Assembly: GCA_963664845.1 (NCBI GenBank)
Contig: OY761615.1
Location: 5,580,001-5,644,000, forward strand
Reading direction: 5' to 3'
From: CAIYTF01 sp963664845
Lineage (GTDB): Bacteria; Bacteroidota; Ignavibacteria; Ignavibacteriales; Ignavibacteriaceae
DNA: 64,000 nucleotides
Positions 16,871 through 26,595 of the stretch are shown here, piece by piece; the stretch's first letter is position 1, and each line of letters begins with the position of its first letter. The notes under the pieces are model-generated. The model had not been told where the DNA came from and did no database searches. It was given only the letters and a program-made list of their open reading frames with translations. The position numbers and the translations under genes were made by a program.

Positions 16871-19624
16871 ATGAAACGTTTTCTGTTAATGCTTTCTCTA
16901 CTCATTTCCAACATTGGTTTTTCTCAAACATTCTGGCAGCAAACCGATGCCTCATTAACCGGTGATATCTATTCGCTCGCAGCCCACCCCAACGGTGATA
17001 TCTTTGCCGGAAAGTATTTTGGCGGCATATACCGCTCAACTGATAAAGGACTTTCCTGGAATCAATCAGGTTTGCAAGGCGCTGATGTGAGATCGCTTGT
17101 TATCAATATGGGTACCGTTTTTGCCGGAACCATGGGAGGAGGTGTATATTCCTCCCCTGATTTCGGAATTTCATGGACTCAGATCAACAGTGGTTTAACT
17201 AATCCAAATATCATTGCTCTCGCCATCAATACAAGCGGTTATATATTTGCTGGTAGTTATTCCGGAGGGGTGTTCCGTTCCACAGACAATGGGACCAGTT
17301 GGGCACCTGTTGGGTTGTCGCAGGCAATAACTGCTGCACTGGCAATTAATTCCTCAGGAGAGATTTTTGTCGGACAAGTTCTGGGTAACGGCATTTCGCG
17401 ATCGACGGATAATGGTGACAACTGGGTTCAAATTAATGCCGGTTTGCCCGATCACAATATCAATACTCTGTGCATCAATTCTGACGGGTACATTTTTGCA
17501 GGCTCTTCGGGTTTTGGGATATTTTGCTCAACCGATAATGGAGATACCTGGGTACAAAAGGGTTTGGCAGACAAGATAGTCTATTCAATCGTAGTCAACT
17601 CAAGCGGACAGCTCTTTGCAGCAACATACCAAAGCGGTGTGTTTCGTTCCGCTGATAATGGTGAAACCTGGACTCCGGTTAATGACGGTTTAACAAATAA
17701 CACAGTACTGTCACTGGTTGCTAACTCCGGCGGTTATATATTTGCAGGCACTAAAGGTAACGGAGTATTTAAAACAACAAACAGTACAAATTCTGTGAGT
17801 ATTACAAGTCCCCTTGGTGGTGAAATCTGGGGTGCCGGAACAGAACAGTCTATAACATGGACGAGTTTTTCGGTAGAGAAAGTAAACATAGAGTTTTCCT
17901 CGGACGGTGGAAATTCCTGGACATCAGTTGCAAATAATATTTCGGCATCATCCGGGAAATATAATTGGTTGGTTTCTGATCTGGAGTCATCATCATGTAA
18001 AATAAGGATCAGTGATGCGGCAAATCCTGCTCATTATTCGATAAGTCCCAATCCCTTCACCATTAATCCGGCATCAGTCACTCCAATTGTGCTGATGCTG
18101 GTTGTTAAAGACAATGCAGGCGGTTCGCAAGAACTGGTGTTCGGATTATCTCCCGTCGCAACCGATTACCTTGACGAACAGATTGGGGAAACAGAGGCAC
18201 CTCCATTGGGTCCTACCGGTTCATTTGATGCGAGGTTCATCGGTTCCGATATCAGTATTCCGATCGATCTCGGAAGCTATACCGATTTTCGTCAAGGAAG
18301 TGCTGCGACCTCGGCAACAAAGCTTCATGAAATAATGTTCCAGCCTAAGAGCGGTGCAACCACTGTTACAATCACCTGGAACCTGCCGCCAAATATTTCT
18401 GCACACATACGTGACCTGGCCACTGGAACCACCATAAACAAAATTATGAGAGGCAGTGATTCACTGATTATCTCCAATGTCGCTCCGAATACTTTGATTA
18501 TGGAAGTATTTTATGGATTTACTCCACAATATAGAAGTCTTGCAAAAGGATGGAACATGGTGTCTGTTCCTTATGTGGTAGCAGATATGAGCCCGTCCAA
18601 TCTGTTTCCAGATGCCATTAGTCAGGTATTTGGTTTTAGCAGTGCTTATGATCCGGTAACAAATCTGGTCAATGGCGCGGGCTATTGGGTCGAATATCCT
18701 GACACCGCCCTGATCACGTTTAGAGGCAGCAGTACCGGAAATAGTAAGGTTCCAATAAAGGCAGGTTGGAATATGATTGGCGTTTATGAAAGTCCAACTT
18801 CTGTCAACGATATCATCTTTCCCGTAGAAGGTCAACTTATGACCCCTTTCTACGGGTATAAAGATGGATACCACCGGAGTCAAACATTGCTGCCTGGAGA
18901 GGGATATTGGATAAAGGCATCAGTGGATGGCGACATTCATCTTCAAGGGGGAATATACAAAAAGCAGTATACGGCCACAGTTGAACCTTCGAATAACTGG
19001 GGAAGAATAACGCTGACAGATGCCGCCCAAAAGACCGCAACACTTTATGCAATTTCAGCCGGTCAGGGGGCTGTTCAAAGCATTGCCTCATTTGAATTGC
19101 CGCCAACTCCACCTGCAGGCATGTTTGACGTCCGTTATTCCTCTCAAAGTCAGGCAGAACTGGTAAGTCTAAACACAAAGGATATTTTACTCCAGGGAGT
19201 TACTTATCCGATGAACATTACTGTTCAGGGAATTGACCTGCTGGTAAGAGATAAAGCCACACATGGAAAAATTTTCAGCCAGGAGCTGACTGCCAATAAA
19301 ACAGCAGTGTTAAATAATCCAAAGATAAATCAACTTGAGATATTGACTAATGCCAAGCCAATGCATTACACATTGATGCAAAATTATCCTAACCCTTTTA
19401 ATCCGGCTACAATTATTCGCTATGCGCTTCCGGAAAAAGGGATAGCAACACTTAAAGTCTATGATGCATTGGGAAGTGAAGTTGCCACGCTCGTAAACGA
19501 AGAAAAGCCGGCAGGAAGTTATACCGTGGAATTTACCCGGACAAATATTCCCAGTGGCGTTTATTTCTACAGACTCAATGCGGGAAATTATTCTGATGTG
19601 AAAAAGATGATTTTACTGAAATAA
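16871..19624 (+). CDS. T9SS-secreted beta-propeller protein
   Basis: The product is 917 residues. A signal peptide (~1-19, ending GFSQ) is followed by about six BNR/YCF48-like repeats over residues ~20-310, each with a version of RSTDNGxxW (RSTDKGLSW, RSTDNGTSW, RSTDNGDNW, RSADNGETW), which should fold as a beta-propeller. Next is an Ig-like domain (ITSPLGGEIWGAGTEQSITW, ~315-400) of the kind often found in secreted Bacteroidota proteins. The central region is unassigned, and a T9SS type A sorting domain closes the protein (YPNPFNPATIIRYAL to KKMILLK). The perfect GGAGG ribosome-binding site fixes the start. It is probably a surface adhesion or glycan-binding protein; no catalytic motif is seen. 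Confidence 0.88.
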   Translation: MKRFLLMLSLLISNIGFSQTFWQQTDASLTGDIYSLAAHPNGDIFAGKYFGGIYRSTDKGLSWNQSGLQGADVRSLVINMGTVFAGTMGGGVYSSPDFGISWTQINSGLTNPNIIALAINTSGYIFAGSYSGGVFRSTDNGTSWAPVGLSQAITAALAINSSGEIFVGQVLGNGISRSTDNGDNWVQINAGLPDHNINTLCINSDGYIFAGSSGFGIFCSTDNGDTWVQKGLADKIVYSIVVNSSGQLFAATYQSGVFRSADNGETWTPVNDGLTNNTVLSLVANSGGYIFAGTKGNGVFKTTNSTNSVSITSPLGGEIWGAGTEQSITWTSFSVEKVNIEFSSDGGNSWTSVANNISASSGKYNWLVSDLESSSCKIRISDAANPAHYSISPNPFTINPASVTPIVLMLVVKDNAGGSQELVFGLSPVATDYLDEQIGETEAPPLGPTGSFDARFIGSDISIPIDLGSYTDFRQGSAATSATKLHEIMFQPKSGATTVTITWNLPPNISAHIRDLATGTTINKIMRGSDSLIISNVAPNTLIMEVFYGFTPQYRSLAKGWNMVSVPYVVADMSPSNLFPDAISQVFGFSSAYDPVTNLVNGAGYWVEYPDTALITFRGSSTGNSKVPIKAGWNMIGVYESPTSVNDIIFPVEGQLMTPFYGYKDGYHRSQTLLPGEGYWIKASVDGDIHLQGGIYKKQYTATVEPSNNWGRITLTDAAQKTATLYAISAGQGAVQSIASFELPPTPPAGMFDVRYSSQSQAELVSLNTKDILLQGVTYPMNITVQGIDLLVRDKATHGKIFSQELTANKTAVLNNPKINQLEILTNAKPMHYTLMQNYPNPFNPATIIRYALPEKGIATLKVYDALGSEVATLVNEEKPAGSYTVEFTRTNIPSGVYFYRLNAGNYSDVKKMILLK

Positions 19625-19837
19625 GCGCCAAGCGAAGCTTGGATATTGCTAATTGGGTGAGGCGGGGAGTTTGCGACCCCGCCGAGTCCCCATTGTGGTA
19701 AAACTCTGGAGCCTGGTAGCGAGAAGCCAGATTACTGTTGGAAACGGCAAAAATTTAAGCGAATAGTATTACTAATTAGTGGGGAAATCCAACCAGTAAA
19801 TATTGTCAATGTGAAGTACCGGTAACTATTGATTTTT

Positions 19838-19874
19838 CAAATCAGGAGCTTTATAAAGTTCCTGATTTGCTTTT
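19838..19874 (+). terminator. Strong hairpin, probable terminator
   Basis: CAAATCAGGA (19838-19847) pairs with TCCTGATTTG (19860-19869), and the inner CTTTATAAAG can extend the stem. A CTTTT tail follows. It lies about 215 bases after the propeller gene, so it either ends a long 3' UTR or shields paralogue B from readthrough. Confidence 0.6.
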
Positions 19875-19933
19875 AGGGGTATATGAGCTCTTGTTATAAA
19901 CAGCCACTTAGCTTATATCTCCCAATAATTTGT

Positions 19934-19941
19934 TAATTTTG
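19934..19941 (+). promoter_or_regulatory. Candidate -7 box (TAATTTTG) for paralogue B
   Basis: The same TAATTTTG box and flanking AATAATTTG block occur as before paralogue A at 13821. Conservation of this non-coding block between the two copies is the main support. No clear -33 element is seen. Confidence 0.4.
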
Positions 19942-19972
19942 AACATTGAAAACTAAACATGTGGGTATAATA

Positions 19973-22612
19973 ATGCGATTTGGCATAGTAACAATAGGCT
20001 TATTCTTTATGGTAATTGAGCTGTTTTCGCAAACGACAAATGTCCCTCTTTCCTCAGATAGCTGGTTCACACCAAATATCACGACCAATAATCCGCTGAA
20101 ATTAAATGGGCACAAATATGCGTTCACGTTCAACTATGTTAATGATAGTACAGTAACATGGAACTTATTTGACGTTAGTCAAAACATTCTTCTCCTCCAA
20201 AAACAATCAATTCTTGGCCCAGCGGTAACTGTAGACAACATGAAAATTACTATGAACAGTAAACAGAACCAAGGTGTCAAAGTATGTAAAGTTCTAACAG
20301 GTGTCAAACGATTTACAAGTGTAAATGCTTCTGGCTATACATTAGAATCATTCTCGGGTGCAATTGGCTATGCAAGTCCCTATACTGTATTGGATGGTGG
20401 TGCCCATGAGGTTCCATATACCAGCTTAAAAAATGTGGTGTTGAAATTAGCAAGAGTGATTGATACAACAAGCTACAATCCACAATTTGACTCTTCAGAT
20501 CCAAATGTTTCTTATGGCTATCGATACGGTCGTTCATTTGCATATGGCCCAGTCGATGTAAAATTTTCACCTTATATTATTAACCAAACCTCTGGCTATT
20601 CATTTCAGGATTTTACAAAGAGCGTACCCCTCTCAGCCTGGGATGTGAGTGATCCTGTCCATCCGCGAAGGTTGGCAGTTGGCCATTTAGAGAACAACGT
20701 TTACCTTGGATTGGTTGATGGAAAGTGGTGGCCTGGAGATTATAACCTTTATAACAATACACAAACCTCAGGCCCGCGTGAATGGTTATGGATATATGAT
20801 ACAGATTATAGTGAAATTCCAAATCCAGCCTATGAAGTAGATGCAATGGCTAACCCTATGCCTATCATGTACCTTCTCACAGTAAACCGAAATGGTCCGG
20901 TTCCATTCTCACCGGGCACATCAGGAGATGATCAGTTTATTATTCAGGCCAATTACAAAGATGTTGAATTAGATACCGCATATTTTATTGCCGCTACATC
21001 AGATTATCAAGTACCAACTTCAATTACCAAAAAGCTTAACCTCAGCAACATATCTACCTGGGAATACAATAACGGCAAAAGTGATATTCATCCAAACGGC
21101 TATCCTGGGTCTTACTATCCAAAAGCCTCACAGAACAACGTAATGTTTCAATCTGGTTTAGTTTGGGGCGCAGTAGTTTCTGGAGATCCTCAACCGCGGG
21201 TTGGCGGCTCAGCTTATCGTCAGGGTTTACAACCTGGGAAAATATTGGAATATTTGACAGCAGAATATCCTGGCTCGACAATTAACCGGCTATATAGGGT
21301 GAGAGCGGATTTTAAATCAGCAGATTTGGAAGGAGAAGTATCCGATGAGTGGATACCTAAGCAAACCATCTACGATACGTATGCAAAGGATTGGGATGAA
21401 TGGCCCGCGGGAAGAGGTGCGCCTTTTGTCGATGTTAATAGAAACGGACAATATGATCCTGCTATTGATATTCCAGGAATAAAAGGTGCAGGACAAACAA
21501 TGTGGTATGTGGCCAACGATTGGGATCCGCAAATCACAACATATATGTACGGTGCCCAGCCAATTGGAATTGAGATGCAGGCAACATTTTGGAATTACAA
21601 AATGGCCGGTGCTCTCGGCAACACCATATTCAAAAAATATTTGTTGATCAATAAATCCTATGAACCACGGGATAGCATGTATATATCTATGTGGTCTGAC
21701 CCAGACCTCGGTGATGCAACCGATGATTTTATGGGAACTGACACTCTTCGTCACATGGTATATTGTTATAACTCAAAGTCGACTGATGCCGTTTGTGGGA
21801 ATACTCCACCCGCAGTTGGATTTGTTATGCTTCAGACGCCGGTTATTTTTTCTTCAAATGACTCGGCGTTTACTGCCGGACAGTGGGTGAAAGGGAAACG
21901 TAATATTCCAGTAAATGCTTCCTATTTTTTTACAAATGGTGATTCTTTAATTGCAGATCCGACACAAGGTGTCCCTGAAGGTTCAACACAGTTTTATAAC
22001 TATATGCGTGGCAGAATTGGAAAAACCGGAGAACTTTTTATCGATAATAATGGTAATTCTACTACGTTTCCGTTAGCCGGTGATCCGGTTGCTAATACAG
22101 GCTGGGTTGATGGAGGTTCCCTCCATGCCGGTGACAGAAGAATGGGAATATGCTCAGGACCCTTTACTTTTGGACCGAGAGATACACAAGAAGTTGTATT
22201 TGCAGAAATAGTAGCTGATGCGACTCCTGAAACCGGCAACCTGGGAGCAATTACCATGCTCAAACAGTGTTGTGATTCTATACGAACTGTATACCGGACA
22301 TTAGTCAATATGCCAACTGGAATCAAGGATGGAATAAACCCTAAGTCCAAGAAATTCGCACTTTCACAAAATTATCCAAACCCATTTAATCCGGCAACAG
22401 TTATCCGGTATGATCTGCCGGAAAGGGGAATGGCAACATTGAAAGTGTTTGACGTCCTTGGAAGCGAAATTACAACACTGGTGAATGAAGAAAAACCTGC
22501 AGGAAGTTATCAAGTGGAGTTTAACCGCACCAACATTCCGAGTGGCGTGTATTTCTACAGGCTCAGTCTAGGCACTTACACTGACGTGAAGAAGATGATA
22601 TTGCTTAAATAG
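19973..22612 (+). CDS. Large T9SS-secreted protein, paralogue B
   Basis: The product is 879 residues from the ATG at 19973, which begins a signal peptide (MRFGIVTIGLFFMVIELFSQ). Earlier TTG (19946) and GTG (19961) starts are possible but would bury the signal. The body follows paralogue A almost residue for residue, with the same Ca-loop-like DVNRNGQYDPAIDIPG, the same conserved NRNGPVPFSPGTSGDDQF block and the same GDPVANTGWVDG segment. The T9SS type A sorting domain ends in KKMILLK. The two copies flank the propeller gene, suggesting duplication of a cargo gene with its promoter. No enzymatic motif is recognised; a surface-exposed or released protein is inferred. Confidence 0.88.
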   Translation: MRFGIVTIGLFFMVIELFSQTTNVPLSSDSWFTPNITTNNPLKLNGHKYAFTFNYVNDSTVTWNLFDVSQNILLLQKQSILGPAVTVDNMKITMNSKQNQGVKVCKVLTGVKRFTSVNASGYTLESFSGAIGYASPYTVLDGGAHEVPYTSLKNVVLKLARVIDTTSYNPQFDSSDPNVSYGYRYGRSFAYGPVDVKFSPYIINQTSGYSFQDFTKSVPLSAWDVSDPVHPRRLAVGHLENNVYLGLVDGKWWPGDYNLYNNTQTSGPREWLWIYDTDYSEIPNPAYEVDAMANPMPIMYLLTVNRNGPVPFSPGTSGDDQFIIQANYKDVELDTAYFIAATSDYQVPTSITKKLNLSNISTWEYNNGKSDIHPNGYPGSYYPKASQNNVMFQSGLVWGAVVSGDPQPRVGGSAYRQGLQPGKILEYLTAEYPGSTINRLYRVRADFKSADLEGEVSDEWIPKQTIYDTYAKDWDEWPAGRGAPFVDVNRNGQYDPAIDIPGIKGAGQTMWYVANDWDPQITTYMYGAQPIGIEMQATFWNYKMAGALGNTIFKKYLLINKSYEPRDSMYISMWSDPDLGDATDDFMGTDTLRHMVYCYNSKSTDAVCGNTPPAVGFVMLQTPVIFSSNDSAFTAGQWVKGKRNIPVNASYFFTNGDSLIADPTQGVPEGSTQFYNYMRGRIGKTGELFIDNNGNSTTFPLAGDPVANTGWVDGGSLHAGDRRMGICSGPFTFGPRDTQEVVFAEIVADATPETGNLGAITMLKQCCDSIRTVYRTLVNMPTGIKDGINPKSKKFALSQNYPNPFNPATVIRYDLPERGMATLKVFDVLGSEITTLVNEEKPAGSYQVEFNRTNIPSGVYFYRLSLGTYTDVKKMILLK

Positions 22613-22946
22613 TGCCGCTAACTCTGAATCACTCAGGGTTAAACAGATTATTCTGATTAGTCTAAAAGGACTACTTGAGACAGAGGATTTTTTTTAATTT
22701 GGACATGTCTCGAATTATGTTGGGACATGTCCGTGTATTTCTGGTCAGTTGTATAATGAGCGAATGTTATTTTACTATTGGAAACCGACCAAAAATATAC
22801 TCTATGAACCAGAGCCCATTAAAAGCGAACTAGGTACAAATCAATTCTTATGTTTTTATTGTTGTAAACCCCGGCTCACATTTCCTTGCACATCTGGCCG
22901 TTACTTAATAATTTAACATTCTTATTATTCACTATTTGGGTGTAAC
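22613..22946. other. Intergenic region with paired palindromes
   Basis: There are 334 bases without a gene. A weak hairpin (AACTCTGA with TCAGGGTT, 22620-22640) follows the stop of paralogue B. Two copies of a palindromic 10-mer lie at 22701-22732 (listed separately). Confidence 0.5.
22701..22732. promoter_or_regulatory. Two GGACATGTC(C/T) palindromes 22 bp apart, possible operator
   Basis: GGACATGTCT (22701-22710) and the perfect palindrome GGACATGTCC (22723-22732) are spaced 22 bp start to start, about two helical turns, as expected for paired dimer binding sites. They lie 215 bp upstream of the acyl-CoA dehydrogenase operon. An alternative is the remnant of a mobile element end. Confidence 0.35.
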
Positions 22947-24116
22947 ATGCCGAACAATTACGGTACCGATTATTTTAACATAGACACGCTGTTGACAGAA
23001 GACGAAATAATGGTTCGTGATGTTACCAGGGATTTTGTAAACCAGGAAATCCTTCCCATCATAGAAACCTGTAACCGCGAGCAGAAGTTTCCTCTTCAAC
23101 TCATCGAAAAAATGGCAGAATTGAACCTCTTTGGCGCGACATTGCCTGCAGCCTATGGTTGTGCTGAAATGAACAACGTAGCCTATGGACTGGTGATGCA
23201 GGAGCTTGAAAGAGGGGATAGCGGCATCAGGAGTTTTGTGTCCGTACAGAGCGCACTGGTAATGTACCCCATTTTTACTTTTGGCAGCGACGAGCAAAAG
23301 AACTATTGGCTGCCCAAACTTGCCTCGGCGGAAAAGATTGGCTGTTTCGGCTTGACAGAGCCGGATTTTGGCTCAAACCCTGGCGGCATGATAACCAAAG
23401 CTGAAAAAGTTGAGGGCGGTTATATTGTAAACGGCGCAAAAATGTGGATCACCAACGGCACCATTGCCGATGTAGCTGTTGTGTGGGCAAAACTTGATGG
23501 AGTGGTAAATGGTTTTTTGGTTGAAAAGGGAACGAAGGGGTTCACTGCCCCGGAAATGAAGGGTAAACACTCATTAAAAGTCTCCGTTACCTCCGAACTG
23601 GTATTCGACAGTGTTTTTGTACCTGACTCAAACAGGCTGCCCAAGGCCACTGGCTTAAAAGCTCCCCTTATGTGCCTCAACCAGGCGCGTTATGGCATTG
23701 CCTGGGGCGTTACAGGAGCTATGATGCTGTGTTATGAGGCAGCTCTCGAGTATGCCAAGTCCCGTATACAGTTTGGGAAACCCATCGCAGCTTTCCAGCT
23801 AACCCAGGAAAAGCTCGTCTATTTTCTTACCGAAATGACCAAAGCGCAACTTCTCAATGTCCAGTTAGGTCGTTTGAAAGACAGTGGGAAACTCCGTTTT
23901 CAACAGGTGTCACTCGCCAAGCGCAACAATTGCGAGAAAGCCCTCGATATTGCACGCCAGGCTCGTGAAATACTCGGTGCCAATGGCATTCTGGACGAAT
24001 ATCCGGTAATGCGACATGCTGCCAATCTGGAGTCGGTAAAGACATATGAAGGCACGCATGAAATGCATACTCTCATAATAGGTGAAGATATTACCGGATT
24101 TGCGGCATTTGAATGA
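22947..24116 (+). CDS. Acyl-CoA dehydrogenase, glutaryl-CoA dehydrogenase type
   Basis: This 389-residue FAD enzyme oxidises an acyl-CoA at the alpha-beta bond. The N-terminal helical domain has IRSFVSVQSALVM (R95, S96, S99), matching the arginine/serine pocket that binds the distal carboxylate in glutaryl-CoA dehydrogenase. GCFGLTEPDFGSNPGGM and WITNGTIADV follow in the middle domain. The catalytic base is Glu368 in TYEGTHEMHTLIIG. Glutaryl-CoA dehydrogenase acts in lysine and tryptophan breakdown, but a related acyl-CoA specificity is possible. It is first in an operon: its TGA overlaps the ATG of the M24 peptidase (ATGA). Confidence 0.9.
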   Translation: MPNNYGTDYFNIDTLLTEDEIMVRDVTRDFVNQEILPIIETCNREQKFPLQLIEKMAELNLFGATLPAAYGCAEMNNVAYGLVMQELERGDSGIRSFVSVQSALVMYPIFTFGSDEQKNYWLPKLASAEKIGCFGLTEPDFGSNPGGMITKAEKVEGGYIVNGAKMWITNGTIADVAVVWAKLDGVVNGFLVEKGTKGFTAPEMKGKHSLKVSVTSELVFDSVFVPDSNRLPKATGLKAPLMCLNQARYGIAWGVTGAMMLCYEAALEYAKSRIQFGKPIAAFQLTQEKLVYFLTEMTKAQLLNVQLGRLKDSGKLRFQQVSLAKRNNCEKALDIARQAREILGANGILDEYPVMRHAANLESVKTYEGTHEMHTLIIGEDITGFAAFE

Positions 24117-25171
24117 TGGATAAGTTTCTCGCCGGTCGTCAGGCTAATATGGGTAACATTCTGAAAGAACAAAACCTTGATATTTTCGTAAGCAGCCATC
24201 AGCCCTATATTAATTATTTCACCGATGCCATAGACGTTCCCGGGATCGTTTTTGTTTCCAGGAAAAAGATATGGTTCTTCACTGACAACAGATTCTGTAT
24301 CGAGGTTAAAAAGCTCTCAAAAACCGTAGATGCATGCATAATGGATAAAAGCACCTGGCTTTTTCTTGAGGACCGGAAATTTCTACATGGAAAGAGACTT
24401 GGTCTTGATTATACCGTCGGTACCCTGAAAGAAGTTGAATACATAAAAACATACATCAAACCGGTAAAAATCGATGATCTGAGCAAACTTTCGGGATCAC
24501 TATTGAACCATCATGACGCAGAATCCATAAAACGGACAAAAAAGGCCATTTCCATTGCAAAAAGAGCTTTCTACTCCATTCTGGATCTTCTGAAACCCGG
24601 TGTAACTGAGATTGAGATAGCATGTGAAATTTCAACCCGGATGAAAAAGAACGGCGGTGATGGCGATGCTTTTCCGCCAATTGTCGCTTTCGGCCCTAAT
24701 GCGGCCAAACCACACGCGGTTCCGACCGAGCGGAAACTGAAAAAAAATGATCTTGTTTTGATAGATATGGGAAGTTGTTTTAAAGGATTGAGTAGTGATT
24801 TCACCAGAACCATTATATTAGGGGAGGGAAATTATAAAATTTCTGAGCATGCGAACCTCCTGAAAAAACTTAGTCGTGATGCAGGCAAAAAGCTGAGATC
24901 CGGCGCCAGGGTGTCTGAATTCGACATTGCAGTCAGGGATTCGCTGAGGACAGCAGGAATTGAAAAATATTACACTCATGCTCTCGGACATGGCGTTGGC
25001 TATGTGATACACGCCCAGCCGAGAATAGCCCGGAATTCAAACGAAATTCTATGTGAGGGAATGATCGTTACGGTTGAGCCGGGTGTATATTTTGAGGGGG
25101 AGTATGGTATCCGGCATGAGGATATGTATTTGATAACGAAGAATGAATCAATTAATCTAACAAAGTTTTAG
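24113..25171 (+). CDS. M24 family metallopeptidase, Xaa-Pro aminopeptidase-like
   Basis: This 352-residue cytosolic peptidase probably removes the N-terminal residue before proline. The N-terminal third is the creatinase-like domain; the pita-bread fold follows from residue ~135. The five metal ligands are in place: Asp218 (LVLIDMG), Asp229 (SSDFTRT), His293 (LGHGVG), Glu322 (TVEPGVYF) and Glu336 (GIRHEDMY). It starts inside the stop codon of the acyl-CoA dehydrogenase gene, so translation is coupled. Only four bases separate its stop from the next gene. Length is normal for PepQ/PepP-like proteins. Exact substrate size is not evident. Confidence 0.92.
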   Translation: MMDKFLAGRQANMGNILKEQNLDIFVSSHQPYINYFTDAIDVPGIVFVSRKKIWFFTDNRFCIEVKKLSKTVDACIMDKSTWLFLEDRKFLHGKRLGLDYTVGTLKEVEYIKTYIKPVKIDDLSKLSGSLLNHHDAESIKRTKKAISIAKRAFYSILDLLKPGVTEIEIACEISTRMKKNGGDGDAFPPIVAFGPNAAKPHAVPTERKLKKNDLVLIDMGSCFKGLSSDFTRTIILGEGNYKISEHANLLKKLSRDAGKKLRSGARVSEFDIAVRDSLRTAGIEKYYTHALGHGVGYVIHAQPRIARNSNEILCEGMIVTVEPGVYFEGEYGIRHEDMYLITKNESINLTKF

Positions 25172-25175
25172 GGAT

Positions 25176-26456
25176 ATGTTTAAAGTTCTAATTATTGCGT
25201 ATTATTTTCCGCCAAAAGGGCTCAGTGGTGTTCAGCGAACTTTAAAGTTCGTTAAATATATGCCCCAAAACAATTGGGCACCCACGGTTCTTACTTCCGG
25301 TGATAATGCGTATTATGCTTACGATCATGAGTTGATGAAAGAAATTGATGCTGAGAACGTGAAAATCGTTCGTGTGGAAGCGAAAGAAGTCAATTCATTG
25401 CTTCCAATAAAAGGTACATTAAAAATGCCTTCCGAAACGGTCAGAAAACTGCTTTCGTATATCAGTGCCTGGTTCTTTATCCCGGATAATAAAAAGCCGT
25501 GGGCAAAAAAAGCATTGGAGGAGGGCCGAAGGCTCCTTGCAAAAGAAGAGTATGACCTTATTTTTGTTTCAGGACCACCGTTTTCATCAGTCGAAGCCGC
25601 GGTTCAATTGAAAAAAGAATTTGACATTCCTCTGGTCATTGATTATCGCGATCTCTGGTTTGGATATCATTTTGCCATTTATCCAACTCCCATTCACAAG
25701 AGCCTTGTAAAAAAGGGAGAGTACTTGGCTTTAAAAGCTGCCGATAGAATTGTTGTTGTCAATCGCCGGGTTAAAGAACGGATCATGGACTATTACAAAT
25801 TCATTGGGCACAAAGATGTTCTCATCATTCCGCATGGCTATGATCAGGCTGATTTTGATGCCGCAGGAATTGAGCCTAAACCAAAAGATAAATTGGTTAT
25901 AACCTATTCCGGACTCTTCTATGAATATATCACTCCCAAATATCTGCTTAACGCGTTCAAGGAACTGCTGCAGGAACGCCCTGACTATGCAGCAAACATA
26001 CAGTTGCAGTTTATCGGTATTCTCCGGAAGTCTCTGGTACGCCAAATTAAAAAACTGAAACTTGAGCAGCATGTCAAAGTTACCGGATATGTTTCTCACC
26101 TGGAATCAGTTCGTAAGATAAAATCCAGTGATGTTCTCTGGCTTATGATTGGCAGAGGACAAAACGCAGATACTATTTCCACTGGTAAGCTCTATGAGTA
26201 TATGGGATCACGAAAGCCAATTATTGGTTTTGTTGAAGATGGTGCTGTAAAATCAGCATTGCAGGAATACAAGGCATCCTATATTTGCGATCCGTTCAAT
26301 CTGGAGGAAATTAAAAAGACGCTCATTCAGGTATATGAGGATTTCAGATTTGAGCGATTGCCGGTCCCTGATGCCGAAGATGTTGAAAAATTCCGTCGTG
26401 ATACATTAACAACACAACTTACAAAGGAACTGCAGTTTCTGGTCAAAGTGCACTAG
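25176..26456 (+). CDS. GT-B glycosyltransferase (GT4-like)
   Basis: The product is 426 residues with a two-domain GT-B layout. The N-terminal acceptor domain opens VLIIAYYFPPKGLSGVQR, and the C-terminal nucleotide-sugar domain has the SGLFYEY strand, TGYVSHLESVRKIKSSDVLW and the donor-binding TGKLYEYMGSRKPI. The last block is the usual E-x7-E-like region of GT4 enzymes. It probably adds a sugar to an envelope polysaccharide or lipid at the cytoplasmic membrane face. It sits four bases after the M24 gene, with AGGG just before the ATG, but has no obvious functional link to the two upstream genes. The sugar and acceptor cannot be read from the sequence. Confidence 0.85.
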   Translation: MFKVLIIAYYFPPKGLSGVQRTLKFVKYMPQNNWAPTVLTSGDNAYYAYDHELMKEIDAENVKIVRVEAKEVNSLLPIKGTLKMPSETVRKLLSYISAWFFIPDNKKPWAKKALEEGRRLLAKEEYDLIFVSGPPFSSVEAAVQLKKEFDIPLVIDYRDLWFGYHFAIYPTPIHKSLVKKGEYLALKAADRIVVVNRRVKERIMDYYKFIGHKDVLIIPHGYDQADFDAAGIEPKPKDKLVITYSGLFYEYITPKYLLNAFKELLQERPDYAANIQLQFIGILRKSLVRQIKKLKLEQHVKVTGYVSHLESVRKIKSSDVLWLMIGRGQNADTISTGKLYEYMGSRKPIIGFVEDGAVKSALQEYKASYICDPFNLEEIKKTLIQVYEDFRFERLPVPDAEDVEKFRRDTLTTQLTKELQFLVKVH

Positions 26457-26595
26457 TATTCACAACCTGTATATAATCATACTATTGACATTGGCTTCGA
26501 TCTCAGGTGCTTTTCGCATAAATGCATGGTATAAGCAGAAAAGCAATTTTCAATGCAGAATTTATGCTAATTTTAAAGCAGGTAGTGCCTGACAT

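Larger units (their letters stand above)
19625..19972. other. Structured intergenic region between T9SS cargo genes
   Basis: No gene is seen. The region has two GC-richer hairpins close to the propeller-gene stop: CCAAGC/GCTTGG (19628-19642) and GGCGGGG/CCCCGCC (19661-19683). A long terminator-like stem (19838-19869) follows, then the conserved promoter block before paralogue B. Confidence 0.55.
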
